NCBI GenBank assembly: GCA_016213435.1
Contig: JACRAL010000004.1
Coordinates: forward strand, 1 to 64,000
Reading direction: 5' to 3'
From: Bacteroidota bacterium
Lineage (GTDB): Bacteria > Bacteroidota > Bacteroidia > Palsa-948
Length of the DNA: 64,000 bases
Positions 7,806-17,006 of the stretch are shown one piece after another (position 1 is the stretch's first letter; every line of letters starts with the position of its first letter). A program made the position numbers and the translations under genes. Below the pieces are notes generated by a model that did not search any database, was not told the origin of the DNA, and was given only the letters and a program-made list of their open reading frames with translations.

Positions 7806-10800
7806 ATGACAATGAAAAGATTTTTACTTTTTTATTTATTGCCCTTTGTTTACGATCTATTGCCTGTATCTTCTTTTTCACAACGCAATAATTTCCAAAC
7901 TTATTCCATAGAACAGGGCCTTCCGCAGACAACTATCTATTGTATTATTCAGGATAACCGCGGGTATCTCTGGCTCGGAACAGATGGCGGAGGGCTTTGC
8001 CGTTTTGACGGAATCCATTTCAAAACATTTAGTAAAAAAGAAGGTTTTAAGGGAGATAATATTCGCTCCCTGTTACAAGATAGTAAAGGGAGGATTTGGG
8101 CTGGAACCAAAGGCGAAGGCATCATAATTTATGACGGGTTGAAATTTACAACGATCGCAAAAAATAATGGTCTTGCTGGAACTGCCGTGCTTTGCATGAC
8201 AGAAGATAAAAATGGAAACATTTGGGCAGGAACAGATGACGGAGGACTAAACAAAATAACTCCTTTGTCCTACTCTGGAGGGGATGCAGGGAGAGGGCTT
8301 GATTCATTCAAGATTCAAGTAGTGGACGAGCACAAAGGCCTCAGCAGCAATTCTATTTTCGATATTCATATAGATAAAGAGAACCGCATTTGGCTCGCCA
8401 CGTTTGGCGGAGTAAATGTTATCACTCCCCTATCTTCAGAGAATAAAACAGATTCCTTACAAATTGATCTGTTAAGAAACGGCCGAGAAATTCCCAGCGA
8501 CCAGATAATTTCCCTTGCAGAAAAAAGCGATGGAACATTATGGTTTGGCACATATGATCAGGGTGTGTTTTCCATTGCTCCAAAAAACAAAGATGCAAGT
8601 CCAAACTTTAAGCTGGATATTCTTTCACGAAAAGTTTCCGTCTTCAACTCTTCCAATGGATTCAATGCAAAAGCCATCTGGAAAATTTTCAGTACCAGCA
8701 GAAACGAATTGTGGTTTGCTTCGGTGGAAGATGGGATCATTCGTTCGTTGCCGGGATTGACGCAAAACAAATTCGAGAAGTATACCGACAAAGAGGGATT
8801 ACCATGCACCCAAATGCTCTGCGTGTTTGAAGACAAGGACAAAAATATCTGGATCGGAACAAACGGAGGCGGACTCTGCAAATTCATGGGAGATATTTTT
8901 TCTCACTACTCGGAAAAAGACGGATTGCCAAGTAATAATGTGCAGAGAATAGACATGGACTCCCTCGGAAGATTGTGGTTCGGCACAAGCGGAGGAGGAT
9001 TGGTGCAAATGGATACGAAAACAGGCATCCCCGTTTGTAAAAATTATACCACCAAAGACGGGCTTCCCGGCAATAATATTCTTTCTGTTTCAACCGGGAG
9101 AGGTTCGCGTAATCCAAACATTTGGGCAGCAGTTTCAGGAGCCGGACTTGCAAAATACGATGGAAGAAAGTTTTTCTCCTATTCCGAAACTGAGGGCTTG
9201 CTTGATAATAATGTATACAGTATTTATGTAGATAAAAACGGAATAGTATGGGTCGGGAGCAAACAAGGGATCAGCCGCTATGACGGAAAAAAATTCGTAA
9301 CGCTTACGATGGAAGATATGAAGATCAGCGATAAAGACGTAAATGCTATTATACAGGATAAGCGCGGAAGTCTGTGGTTCGGAACAAGAGGTGGATTAGC
9401 GAGATACGCAGGAGATGGTTCCATCACCACTTTTGACGAAGTGGAAGGACTGGATCGTAAAGAGATCATTTGCCTCGCAGAAGACCCTTTCGGAAATATC
9501 TGGATAGGAACAACGAATGGAGGAGTTTACCGCTTTGATGTTTTCACGGATAATAAAAAGAAGATCAGTTTGATTGCGAACGATAGTTTGCTGAGTTCGA
9601 ATTCTGTGCGCGCTATTATTTTTCTGGATGAAAAAACAACAGGCAATACGGGAAAACAAATGGTAGTGGGCACCGACAAAGGAATTGATAAAATAACTTT
9701 TGATGATAAAGGAAAAATCCTCAAGATCAGGAATTACAATGCCACAGACGGATTCATCGGAGTGGAATGTAACGATAATGCGATGTATAGAGATATTAAT
9801 GGAAATATTTGGATAGGAACGGTGAAAGGACTCACACGCTTTAATCCTGCAATGGAAATAAACAATCTGAATTCTCCCGAGGTTCACATCACCAACATAA
9901 AACTTTTTTTTAAGGACGTGGACTGGAAAACAAAGGGAGTGGATTCTATTCAGCCCTGGTTCAATCTTCCCTATTCCTTGCAGCTTTCTTATCTTGACAA
10001 TCGTATCACGTTTGATTATGCTGCTATCTCGCTCTGCAATCCTCAAAAAATAAAATATCGCTACATGTTGGAAGGAGTGGAAGAAGAGTGGTCGCCTCCT
10101 ACTTCGCAAACAGAACGGGATTATCCAGGACTTTCTCCCGGCACCTATACTTTTAAAGTAATCAGCGCTGGAGCAAACGAAGTTTGGAATACCGAGCCGG
10201 CTGTTTTTAAATTCACCATCAATCCTCCATGGTATAGAACCACTTATGCCTATGTCACTTATCTGATCTTGCTTGTAGGCGGAACTTATTCGTTTGTGAA
10301 ATACCGAGAACGTGCTCTTCTTCTGGAGAAAAAAATCCTTGAGGATAAAGTGGAAGAACGCACTGCTGAAGTAGTAAAACAAAAAGAAGAACTGGTGCAT
10401 CAGAACGAGATCATCGAAGAAAAAAATAAAGACATCACGGACAGTATTAATTACGCGGAAAAAATCCAGCGTGCTATTCTTCCCGATCCCGAAAAAATAA
10501 AAAAGGCCTTGCCCCAATCGTTCATTCTTTTCCAACCGAGAGATATTGTGAGTGGAGATTTTTTCTGGTACAACGAAGTTAAACTCCCCTCTCCCGTGAC
10601 AACCGAGCGAGATGTGAAGGTTGGCAGCGCAGCTCGGGGGGCAGGAGGTGAGGTCATTCTGCTTGCTGCAGCCGACTGCACAGGTCACGGTGTTCCCGGA
10701 GCATTTATGAGCATGATCAGTACCTCCCTGCTGAACGAAGCCGTGAATGAAAAGAAAATTCTTCAACCCAATGAAATCCTGAATGAAGTAAGACGCGGTA

Positions 10801-11300
10801 TTATCCACTCGTTAAAGCAAACGGGAGAATCGGGAGGACAAAAGGACGGAATGGATGTTGGAATAATCAGTTTACAGTTTCCTCTTTCGGGTTTACAGTC
10901 GGATAACAACCGTAAACAGGAAACCTTAAATTGCAAACTTGAATATGCAGGCGCGAATAATTCCATGTACATTATCCGAAAATCCAACAATCCTGTTCTG
11001 GAAGAAATTGATCCGGATCCTATGCCTGTTGCGATAAGCGATCGCACATTTGATTTTAAAAATAATGTTATCGAACTTCAAAAAGGAGATTCCATTTATA
11101 TTTTTACCGATGGTTATGCCGACCAGTTTGGCGGACCGAAAGGAAAAAAATTTGAGTACGCGCAGTTCAAGAAATTGCTTCTTTCCATTCAAAATAAAAC
11201 CATGGACGAACAAAAAGAAATTCTGGACAATACCATGGCAGAGTGGAAAGGCAGCCTTGAACAGATTGATGATATCTTGGTGATTGGGGTGAGGATATAG
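7806..11300 (+). CDS. Propeller / Y_Y_Y sensor with SpoIIE-type PP2C phosphatase output
   Basis: Large membrane sensor. After a signal peptide (about 1-25), roughly 700 residues consist of two-component-regulator propeller repeats, each ending in variants of WLGTDGGGL or WIGTNGGGL with LPxNN turns, forming two seven-bladed beta-propellers outside the membrane. A Y_Y_Y domain follows (about 740-815), then one transmembrane helix (YVTYLILLVGGTYSFV), a coiled coil (about 845-890) and a C-terminal serine phosphatase domain with GDFFWY, ADCTGHGVPGAFMS and FTDGYADQFGG. It probably dephosphorylates an anti-anti-sigma-like partner, which is not encoded nearby. The phosphatase has a repeat-encoded insertion (about 928-950). 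ATGs at 7806 and 7812 are both possible starts. Confidence 0.9.
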   Translation: MTMKRFLLFYLLPFVYDLLPVSSFSQRNNFQTYSIEQGLPQTTIYCIIQDNRGYLWLGTDGGGLCRFDGIHFKTFSKKEGFKGDNIRSLLQDSKGRIWAGTKGEGIIIYDGLKFTTIAKNNGLAGTAVLCMTEDKNGNIWAGTDDGGLNKITPLSYSGGDAGRGLDSFKIQVVDEHKGLSSNSIFDIHIDKENRIWLATFGGVNVITPLSSENKTDSLQIDLLRNGREIPSDQIISLAEKSDGTLWFGTYDQGVFSIAPKNKDASPNFKLDILSRKVSVFNSSNGFNAKAIWKIFSTSRNELWFASVEDGIIRSLPGLTQNKFEKYTDKEGLPCTQMLCVFEDKDKNIWIGTNGGGLCKFMGDIFSHYSEKDGLPSNNVQRIDMDSLGRLWFGTSGGGLVQMDTKTGIPVCKNYTTKDGLPGNNILSVSTGRGSRNPNIWAAVSGAGLAKYDGRKFFSYSETEGLLDNNVYSIYVDKNGIVWVGSKQGISRYDGKKFVTLTMEDMKISDKDVNAIIQDKRGSLWFGTRGGLARYAGDGSITTFDEVEGLDRKEIICLAEDPFGNIWIGTTNGGVYRFDVFTDNKKKISLIANDSLLSSNSVRAIIFLDEKTTGNTGKQMVVGTDKGIDKITFDDKGKILKIRNYNATDGFIGVECNDNAMYRDINGNIWIGTVKGLTRFNPAMEINNLNSPEVHITNIKLFFKDVDWKTKGVDSIQPWFNLPYSLQLSYLDNRITFDYAAISLCNPQKIKYRYMLEGVEEEWSPPTSQTERDYPGLSPGTYTFKVISAGANEVWNTEPAVFKFTINPPWYRTTYAYVTYLILLVGGTYSFVKYRERALLLEKKILEDKVEERTAEVVKQKEELVHQNEIIEEKNKDITDSINYAEKIQRAILPDPEKIKKALPQSFILFQPRDIVSGDFFWYNEVKLPSPVTTERDVKVGSAARGAGGEVILLAAADCTGHGVPGAFMSMISTSLLNEAVNEKKILQPNEILNEVRRGIIHSLKQTGESGGQKDGMDVGIISLQFPLSGLQSDNNRKQETLNCKLEYAGANNSMYIIRKSNNPVLEEIDPDPMPVAISDRTFDFKNNVIELQKGDSIYIFTDGYADQFGGPKGKKFEYAQFKKLLLSIQNKTMDEQKEILDNTMAEWKGSLEQIDDILVIGVRI
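10586..10653 (+). repeat. Repeat-derived insertion in the phosphatase domain
   Basis: Begins CCCCTCTCCC and ends GGGGGGCAGGAGGTGAGG, matching the start and G-rich tail of the palindromic family with about 40 bp between them. It is read in frame as about 23 residues (PSPVTTERDV...GAGGEV) between FFWYNEVK and the metal-binding ADCTGHG strand, where related phosphatases have only a short turn. Confidence 0.6.
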
Positions 11301-11353
11301 GACAATGCGTTTGGACTCTACAAGCTCTGTTCAACTGAGTTAATTAACCTGCT

Positions 11354-11968
11354 ATGAAAAAACTATATCAATTATTTTCTTTTTTTTTTATTGTTTCCGT
11401 TTATTACAGTTGTAAAAGTAATTGTGGTTTTGTACGTACTCCTGATGAATATAATAAAAAACGTAGTGAATGGTTAAGATGTATTGATACATTATATGGA
11501 CATACTAAAAACACAGAAGTATATAGGGCAGTAAAGACTCAAGTGACAGATTCTTTAAATAAATGGATTTTATTAGGACTTCCCTATACACAAGGATTTA
11601 AAAACAATCTGTACTATATTGACGAAATCATTTTTTTCAATAAAAAGATGAATCAGTGTATAGTAATGACAGTTATTTTGCCAAGCAATAAATCAACTAA
11701 TATAATTTGTCCATTAATAGGAGGAGAAAAAATAGGAAAAAATTGGCATTTCTATCTTGCAGGAGAACCTATCCTCTCATGTTTAAAAAACGATACAATG
11801 AATAATGTTAGTAATGAAGAAATTATTAAGTATACAAGAAACTGTTTAATAGATTTATATCTGAAACCTTGTTGTTGTGAACCTAATCAAAAAGAGTTTG
11901 ATGAATTTATTATTTATGATGGAGTAAGGGAAAGACATAAGTTGTTTTTGCATAATAAAAGTTGGTAA
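11354..11968 (+). CDS. Hypothetical lipoprotein
   Basis: No family recognised. The N-terminus is a lipoprotein signal: basic MKK, a hydrophobic stretch and YYSC with Cys20 as the lipidated residue. The 204-residue product has a mostly hydrophilic body and a Cys cluster near the C-terminus (KPCCCEPNQ). Coding sequence is visibly more AT-rich than the flanking sensor and flavoprotein genes, which may point to later acquisition; this is only an impression from reading. It follows the sensor gene on the same strand after a gap of 53 bp. Confidence 0.7.
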   Translation: MKKLYQLFSFFFIVSVYYSCKSNCGFVRTPDEYNKKRSEWLRCIDTLYGHTKNTEVYRAVKTQVTDSLNKWILLGLPYTQGFKNNLYYIDEIIFFNKKMNQCIVMTVILPSNKSTNIICPLIGGEKIGKNWHFYLAGEPILSCLKNDTMNNVSNEEIIKYTRNCLIDLYLKPCCCEPNQKEFDEFIIYDGVRERHKLFLHNKSW

Positions 11969-12035
11969 TCATCTATTCTCTTTACCCGCGCAGTTGCACT
12001 ACGTTGACAAGTGAAATATTTTCACTAGCTAAATT

Positions 12036-13256
12036 TCACTTCCCCAGCTTCCCCGCAATAAATCCCGTAGTCCAAGCCGCCTGGAAATTAAATCCTCCGG
12101 TTACTGCATCTATATCCAGCACTTCACCGGCAAAATAAATTCCGGGGCATACTTTGCTTTCCATGGTTTCAAAAGAAACTTCATCTAAGGAAACTCCACC
12201 GCAGGTAACAAACTCTTCCTTGAAAGTTGTTTTTCCTTCGGCTTTGTAAGAATCATTCACCAGCGTATTCAATAATTTGTTCAGGCTTTTTTTCTTCAAC
12301 TGGTTCCAGGTGGTTTCAGCGTCAATTCCATTTTTTTCAAGAAAGTAGAGCCATAAGCGGTTCGTAAGCTGGAATGGATTTTTGTTTCCGACCTGCCGCT
12401 TGCCGATAATTTTCAATTCTGTATCCAGCCAATCGCGAACCTGTTGTTCGTTTTTATCTCCCAGCCAGTTGATCCCCACTTCAAATTTGTAATTCATCGC
12501 GTTCAATTTCCGCGCTCCCCAGGATGAAAGTTTTAACACTGCCGGACCGCTCATTCCCCAATGCGTGATGAGCAATGCGCCTTCACTTGAAAGTTTTGTT
12601 CCTTTTATTTTTATCGAAACCGGATTTGCCACAACGCCCATCAATTTTCTTATCGGTTCGCCCGACATATTGAATGTGAATAGCGATGGAACAGGAGAAA
12701 CAATGGTATGCCCAAGCTGCTTTAGCCAGTTGAACCCTTCCATTTTCTGACTGCCTCCTGATGCGATGATTATTTCATCGGCAATAATTTCTTTTCCGTC
12801 AGCAGTAGAGACGCAATATTTTGCGTCTCCGTTTTTCATTTTTGAAATGCTGGAAATTGATACTCCTTTTTGAATTACAACTCCAAGTTTATCCGCTTCT
12901 TTCATTAGGCAATCAATAATGGTTTGAGAATTATCCGAAACAGGGAACATGCGGTTGTCTGCTTCGGATTTTAATTTCACGCCTCGGCTTTCAAACCACT
13001 CAACCGTATCCTTTGTATTGAACTGGAAGAATGCTTTTTTTAATTGCTTGCCGCCACGAGGATAAAATTTTGCAAGCTGCGTATTTTCAAAACAGGCATG
13101 AGTTACGTTGCATCTGCCTCCTCCAGACACTTTTACTTTCGCAAGAAGTTTGTCGGATCTTTCAAGAATGGTTACAGAATATTCCGGATGATACTGTTTG
13201 CAGGACAAGGCGGAAAAAAATCCTGCCGCGCCTCCTCCGATCACAATGACGTTCAT
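12036..13256 (-). CDS. NAD(P)/FAD-dependent oxidoreductase, HI0933/YhiN family
   Basis: Flavoprotein of unknown substrate. The N-terminal dinucleotide-binding motif is VIVIGGGAAGFFSAL (about 3-17) with the FAD ribose-binding acid in ILERSDK. The family signature KVSGGGRCNVTH (about 42-53) and the C-terminal GIYFAGEVLDIDAVTGGFNFQAAW are diagnostic of the HI0933 (BaiN/YhiN) group. The length of 406 residues is normal. It lies 8 bp downstream of hutU on the same strand and may be co-transcribed. Confidence 0.93.
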   Translation of the reverse strand: MNVIVIGGGAAGFFSALSCKQYHPEYSVTILERSDKLLAKVKVSGGGRCNVTHACFENTQLAKFYPRGGKQLKKAFFQFNTKDTVEWFESRGVKLKSEADNRMFPVSDNSQTIIDCLMKEADKLGVVIQKGVSISSISKMKNGDAKYCVSTADGKEIIADEIIIASGGSQKMEGFNWLKQLGHTIVSPVPSLFTFNMSGEPIRKLMGVVANPVSIKIKGTKLSSEGALLITHWGMSGPAVLKLSSWGARKLNAMNYKFEVGINWLGDKNEQQVRDWLDTELKIIGKRQVGNKNPFQLTNRLWLYFLEKNGIDAETTWNQLKKKSLNKLLNTLVNDSYKAEGKTTFKEEFVTCGGVSLDEVSFETMESKVCPGIYFAGEVLDIDAVTGGFNFQAAWTTGFIAGKLGK

Positions 13257-13264
13257 GTTTGTTT

Positions 13265-15304
13265 CTAAAATAATCCCTCAAGCAAAGATTCATCCACCAA
13301 ATTCGGCAAAGTTACTTTCAGATTTTTGCTTCGCTTCATTTCGCGTTCAATGGCGAAAATTGCTTCTTTGTTTCGCGCCCAGCTTCTGCGTGCGATGCCG
13401 TTATTCACATCCCAGAAAAGCATGGACTTTAATCTTCTATCACAATCTTTTGAACCGTCCAGCACCATTCCGAATCCTCCGTTGATCACTTCGCCCCAGC
13501 CGACACCTCCACCGTTGTGAAGCGAGATCCAGGTTGCTCCGCGAAATCCATCACCGACAAAATTCTGCACTGCCATGTCAGCCGTGAATTGTGAGCCGTC
13601 ATAAATATTCGAGGTTTCTCGGAAAGGAGAATCTGTTCCTGAAACATCGTGATGATCTCTTCCTAATACAACAGGAGCAGAAATTTTTTTCTCCTTGATG
13701 GCTTTGTTGAACGCTTCTGCAATTTTTGTTCTTCCTTCCGCATCAGCATATAAAATCCTCGCCTGGGAACCAACCACCAATTTATTTTTCTGCGCTTCTT
13801 TTATCCAGTGAATATTATCGGCAAGCTGTTGTTTTATTTCTTTCGGAGCTTTTTTGTAAATCTTCTCTAAAACTTTTGCAGCAATTTTATCTGTGGTTTC
13901 CAAGTCTTTGGGATTTGCAGAAGCGCATACCCATCGGAACGGACCGAAACCAAAATCAAAACACATGGGTCCCATGATGTCCTGGACATAGCTCGGATAG
14001 CGAAACTGTGTTAGTCGGGATTTAAAATCCCGACCAGCGAAAATATCAGCCCCAGCTCTCCCAGCCTCAAGAAGAAAAGCATTTCCATAATCGAAGAAAT
14101 ACATTCCTCTTTCAGTAAGTTTATTGATCGCATTTACCTGACGCACTAAACTTTTCTGTACTTCGATTTTAAATTGAACGGGATCTTCCGTCATCATCTT
14201 TTTCGCACTCTCAAAAGAAATTCCTGCGGGATAATATCCTCCGGAATAAGGATTATGAAGTGAAGTTTGGTCGGAACCTAATTCCACTTTTATATTTTTC
14301 TCCGCAAATTTTTCCCAGAGATCAACAATATTTCCCTGGTAGGCAATTGATACTGCTTCTTTTTTATTTCGTGCAATCTCAATTCTCTCTATGAGTTTAT
14401 CAAGATCAGAAAAAACTTCATCTACCCATCCCTGCGAGTGGCGTGTGTGAGTTGCTTTTGGATTTACTTCGGCAATAACAGCAATTGCTCCTGCTATAAC
14501 AGCAGCTTTTGGCTGCGCTCCACTCATTCCGCCAAGACCGGAGGAAATAAAAACCTCACCCCCGACCCCTCTCCCCAAGGAGAGGGGAGATTTTTTTCTG
14601 TGCATTCGGAGTGCATTCAATACTGTGATGGTTGTACCATGCACAATTCCCTGCGGACCGATGTACATGAAAGAACCGGCAGTCATTTGTCCATATTGAG
14701 TAACTCCCAGTGCGTTAAATTTTTCCCAGTCATCCGGCTTTGAATAATTCGGAATCATCATTCCGTTGGTAACAACAACGCGAGGCGCATCTTTGTGCGA
14801 TGGAAACAATCCCATCGGATGGCCGGAATACATAGCGAGCGTTTGCTCATCGCTCATCGTGGCAAGGTATTTCATCGTGAGCAGATACTGCGCCCAGTTC
14901 TGAAATACTGCACCATTTCCTCCATACGTAATGAGTTCATGTGGATGCTGCGCCACTGCATAATCCAGGTTATTGGACAGCATGTGCATGATGGCTCCCG
15001 CTTGTTTTGATCTGAACGGATACTCGTTGATCGGACGTGCATAAATTTTATAATCCGGACGAAAACGGTACATGTAAATTCTTCCGTACGTTTTTAATTC
15101 ATCAGCAAATTCCTTTGCGAGAATCGAATGGAATTTTTTCGGAAAATATCTGAGCGCATTTTTTATCGCTAGTTTTTTTTCTTCGGCAGATAAAATATCC
15201 TTTCGCTTTGGCGCATGATTCAGCGAAGCGTCAAATGGCTTTGGTGCCGGAAGTTTATCCGGGATTCCCTGCAGGATCAGTTTTTGAAATTCTTTAGTGG
15301 TCAT
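13265..15304 (-). CDS. hutU: Urocanate hydratase
   Basis: Urocanase converts urocanate to imidazolone propionate in histidine breakdown, using tightly bound NAD+ as an electrophile. It belongs to the long form of the family (679 residues). Seen: QTGQ-like site replaced by long-form YGGNGAVFQNW, the NAD-loop SGLGGMSGAQP (about 253-263), and GGGVGWGEVINGGFGMVLDGS near the C-terminus. Residues about 239-250 (SPLSLGRGVGGEV) are repeat-encoded and lie immediately before the NAD-binding strand. No hutH, hutI or hutG is adjacent. A -7-like box TAACTTTG lies at 15322-15329, 18 bp before the start. Confidence 0.95.
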   Translation of the reverse strand: MTTKEFQKLILQGIPDKLPAPKPFDASLNHAPKRKDILSAEEKKLAIKNALRYFPKKFHSILAKEFADELKTYGRIYMYRFRPDYKIYARPINEYPFRSKQAGAIMHMLSNNLDYAVAQHPHELITYGGNGAVFQNWAQYLLTMKYLATMSDEQTLAMYSGHPMGLFPSHKDAPRVVVTNGMMIPNYSKPDDWEKFNALGVTQYGQMTAGSFMYIGPQGIVHGTTITVLNALRMHRKKSPLSLGRGVGGEVFISSGLGGMSGAQPKAAVIAGAIAVIAEVNPKATHTRHSQGWVDEVFSDLDKLIERIEIARNKKEAVSIAYQGNIVDLWEKFAEKNIKVELGSDQTSLHNPYSGGYYPAGISFESAKKMMTEDPVQFKIEVQKSLVRQVNAINKLTERGMYFFDYGNAFLLEAGRAGADIFAGRDFKSRLTQFRYPSYVQDIMGPMCFDFGFGPFRWVCASANPKDLETTDKIAAKVLEKIYKKAPKEIKQQLADNIHWIKEAQKNKLVVGSQARILYADAEGRTKIAEAFNKAIKEKKISAPVVLGRDHHDVSGTDSPFRETSNIYDGSQFTADMAVQNFVGDGFRGATWISLHNGGGVGWGEVINGGFGMVLDGSKDCDRRLKSMLFWDVNNGIARRSWARNKEAIFAIEREMKRSKNLKVTLPNLVDESLLEGLF
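14554..14589 (-). repeat. Palindromic repeat inside hutU (CCCTCTCC family)
   Basis: On the plus strand CCTCACCCCCGA is followed by the hairpin CCCCTCTCC/GGAGAGGGG. Read on the minus strand it gives SPLSLGRGVGGEV in frame. Relative to the reading direction it has the same hairpin-then-tail order as the lpxK copy. Confidence 0.85.
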
Positions 15305-15321
15305 CGTTTGAAATAGATTTT

Positions 15322-15329
15322 CAAAGTTA
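15322..15329 (-). promoter_or_regulatory. Putative -7 box of hutU
   Basis: TAACTTTG read on the minus strand, 18 bp before the hutU ATG, matches the Bacteroidota -7 consensus TAnnTTTG. No clear -33 TTTG is seen. Confidence 0.4.
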
Positions 15330-15335
15330 ATAGGA

Positions 15336-16784
15336 TTATTTCTTTTTAAGAGTATAAATTTTCACGGTGCCTTTTTGTATTATCAAACTATCCAGAAAAG
15401 ATTTTATTTCTTTTTTCTCATCCACTTCTCTTGAATCGCAGTATAGATATTCAGCTCCTTTATCAATCATCGTTTTTATTTTTATGGAATCAAGGTCGTT
15501 ATTTTCAAACGCCCATCCCCTTTTATTGACGTAGTAAAGAAAGATATTTTTTGATTCATCATTTCCTACAATGCATAAGGCCGTATCAGGAACAGCATTT
15601 CGCAGTTCATTTTTATAAACAAGCAAATCTGAATTAAAACCCGGATCCTGAATATCCCATCTGGTATCTGCGCGTACATAGGCAGTCACAGGTAAAATGA
15701 GCAAAAGGAAAAAACCAAAACGAACCAGCAATTTTTTTTGACTGTTCAGCAAATGAAAACATCCATAAGAAACAGTTATAAAGATCAGAGGAAGAAAAGG
15801 AAATAAATAATAATCGTGGATCTTGGCGATGATGTGCATTTCATATAGAAAATACAGAAGCAGGACGACAGCAAATGCTAAAAATATTTTGAACCGGATA
15901 TTTTTATAAACTTCTTTTTTATAGATGTAGTAAAATCCGTATAAAAAGAAAAATACCGAACCATAGTTAATCAGCAACTCGGGCAGAGTTGAAATTAAAT
16001 TAAATTGAAGTATATCTAAAATTCTTATCATGGATAAATTATGCTCATCAAATATTCCGTACACTACCGGACTCCAGTGAGGAGCGATGGCTTTCGCATA
16101 CCAAATAAAGGGAGGAATCAGCAGTAAGAATAGGAACAGAAAGCGTAAATAATATTTGCGATTGCTTTTTGTTTCAAGGAAAAAATATATAACAGGGACA
16201 GAGAGGAATAAAATGAACGGCAATTTTGCTAAAATACCCAACGACAACAAACAGCCCGAAATAAATAATTGTAAAAATATTTTTTGTGAGATCCATTGAA
16301 AGAAAAATGCCAATCCCCAGATGGAACAACATAGCGCAAAGTTATCCGGCAAGGGATTCATCGTGTAATAATAAAAAACGGGAGAAAAAGTAAATGTCCA
16401 TGCGCCAATAAGTCCAATAACACTGTTGTGAAAAATATTTTTTAGAAGAAAATATATCCCAATCATGGAAAAAATTCCAATGATGAAAGAAAGGATACGG
16501 CTGATGATCAAATGATCGCCAAATAATTTGTAGAAACAGGCAAACAACCATTGCATGACCGGAAATTCTAATCGTTGAATCCCACTCCCATTGCCTCTGT
16601 CATTCGTTTTTGGATGAAGAATATTGAAATCTTCTTTGTAAAAACTTTCAATGTTATTCTGTGTTTGAGTTTGCCTCCATACATGATAGCCAACCAGATC
16701 AACCGTAAAGACATGAAAGTGCATTAAAAAACTTAGCAGGATTGTTCCTGTCAAGATAAAAAATTGCGCTCTTTTATTTATCAC
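15336..16784 (-). CDS. ArnT/PMT-like GT-C glycosyltransferase (GT39-like)
   Basis: A 482-residue integral membrane protein with about ten hydrophobic helices, a short N-terminal helix and a large first periplasmic loop containing YHVWRQTQTQNNIESF, followed by RLEFPVMQWL. Both are seen in PMT_2-type transferases that use polyprenyl-phosphate sugars. The WRQT motif also occurs in the membrane protein at 26956. The substrate is unknown. It is on the same strand as hutU but 31 bp upstream of it, with the hutU promoter box in between. Confidence 0.82.
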   Translation of the reverse strand: MINKRAQFFILTGTILLSFLMHFHVFTVDLVGYHVWRQTQTQNNIESFYKEDFNILHPKTNDRGNGSGIQRLEFPVMQWLFACFYKLFGDHLIISRILSFIIGIFSMIGIYFLLKNIFHNSVIGLIGAWTFTFSPVFYYYTMNPLPDNFALCCSIWGLAFFFQWISQKIFLQLFISGCLLSLGILAKLPFILFLSVPVIYFFLETKSNRKYYLRFLFLFLLLIPPFIWYAKAIAPHWSPVVYGIFDEHNLSMIRILDILQFNLISTLPELLINYGSVFFFLYGFYYIYKKEVYKNIRFKIFLAFAVVLLLYFLYEMHIIAKIHDYYLFPFLPLIFITVSYGCFHLLNSQKKLLVRFGFFLLLILPVTAYVRADTRWDIQDPGFNSDLLVYKNELRNAVPDTALCIVGNDESKNIFLYYVNKRGWAFENNDLDSIKIKTMIDKGAEYLYCDSREVDEKKEIKSFLDSLIIQKGTVKIYTLKKK

Positions 16785-16790
16785 AAAAAT

Positions 16791-16994
<204 letters not shown>

Positions 16995-17006
16995 CTAATT
17001 TTAAGA

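Noticed and set aside
9396-10808. Long open frame of 470 codons on the minus strand inside the sensor gene
   Set aside because: Antisense to the propeller and phosphatase coding sequence; its product has no domain pattern and is rich in Phe, Ile and His, as expected for a shadow frame.
12009-12041. AAGTGAAAT/ATTTCACTT inverted repeat as terminator
   Set aside because: AT-rich stem with a long loop, no T-tract, and it reaches into the stop region of the flavoprotein gene; could be chance.
14438-14743. Plus-strand frame with a peptide LTPDPSPQGEG
   Set aside because: Translation of the hutU repeat on the wrong strand; such peptides are a common cause of false gene calls.
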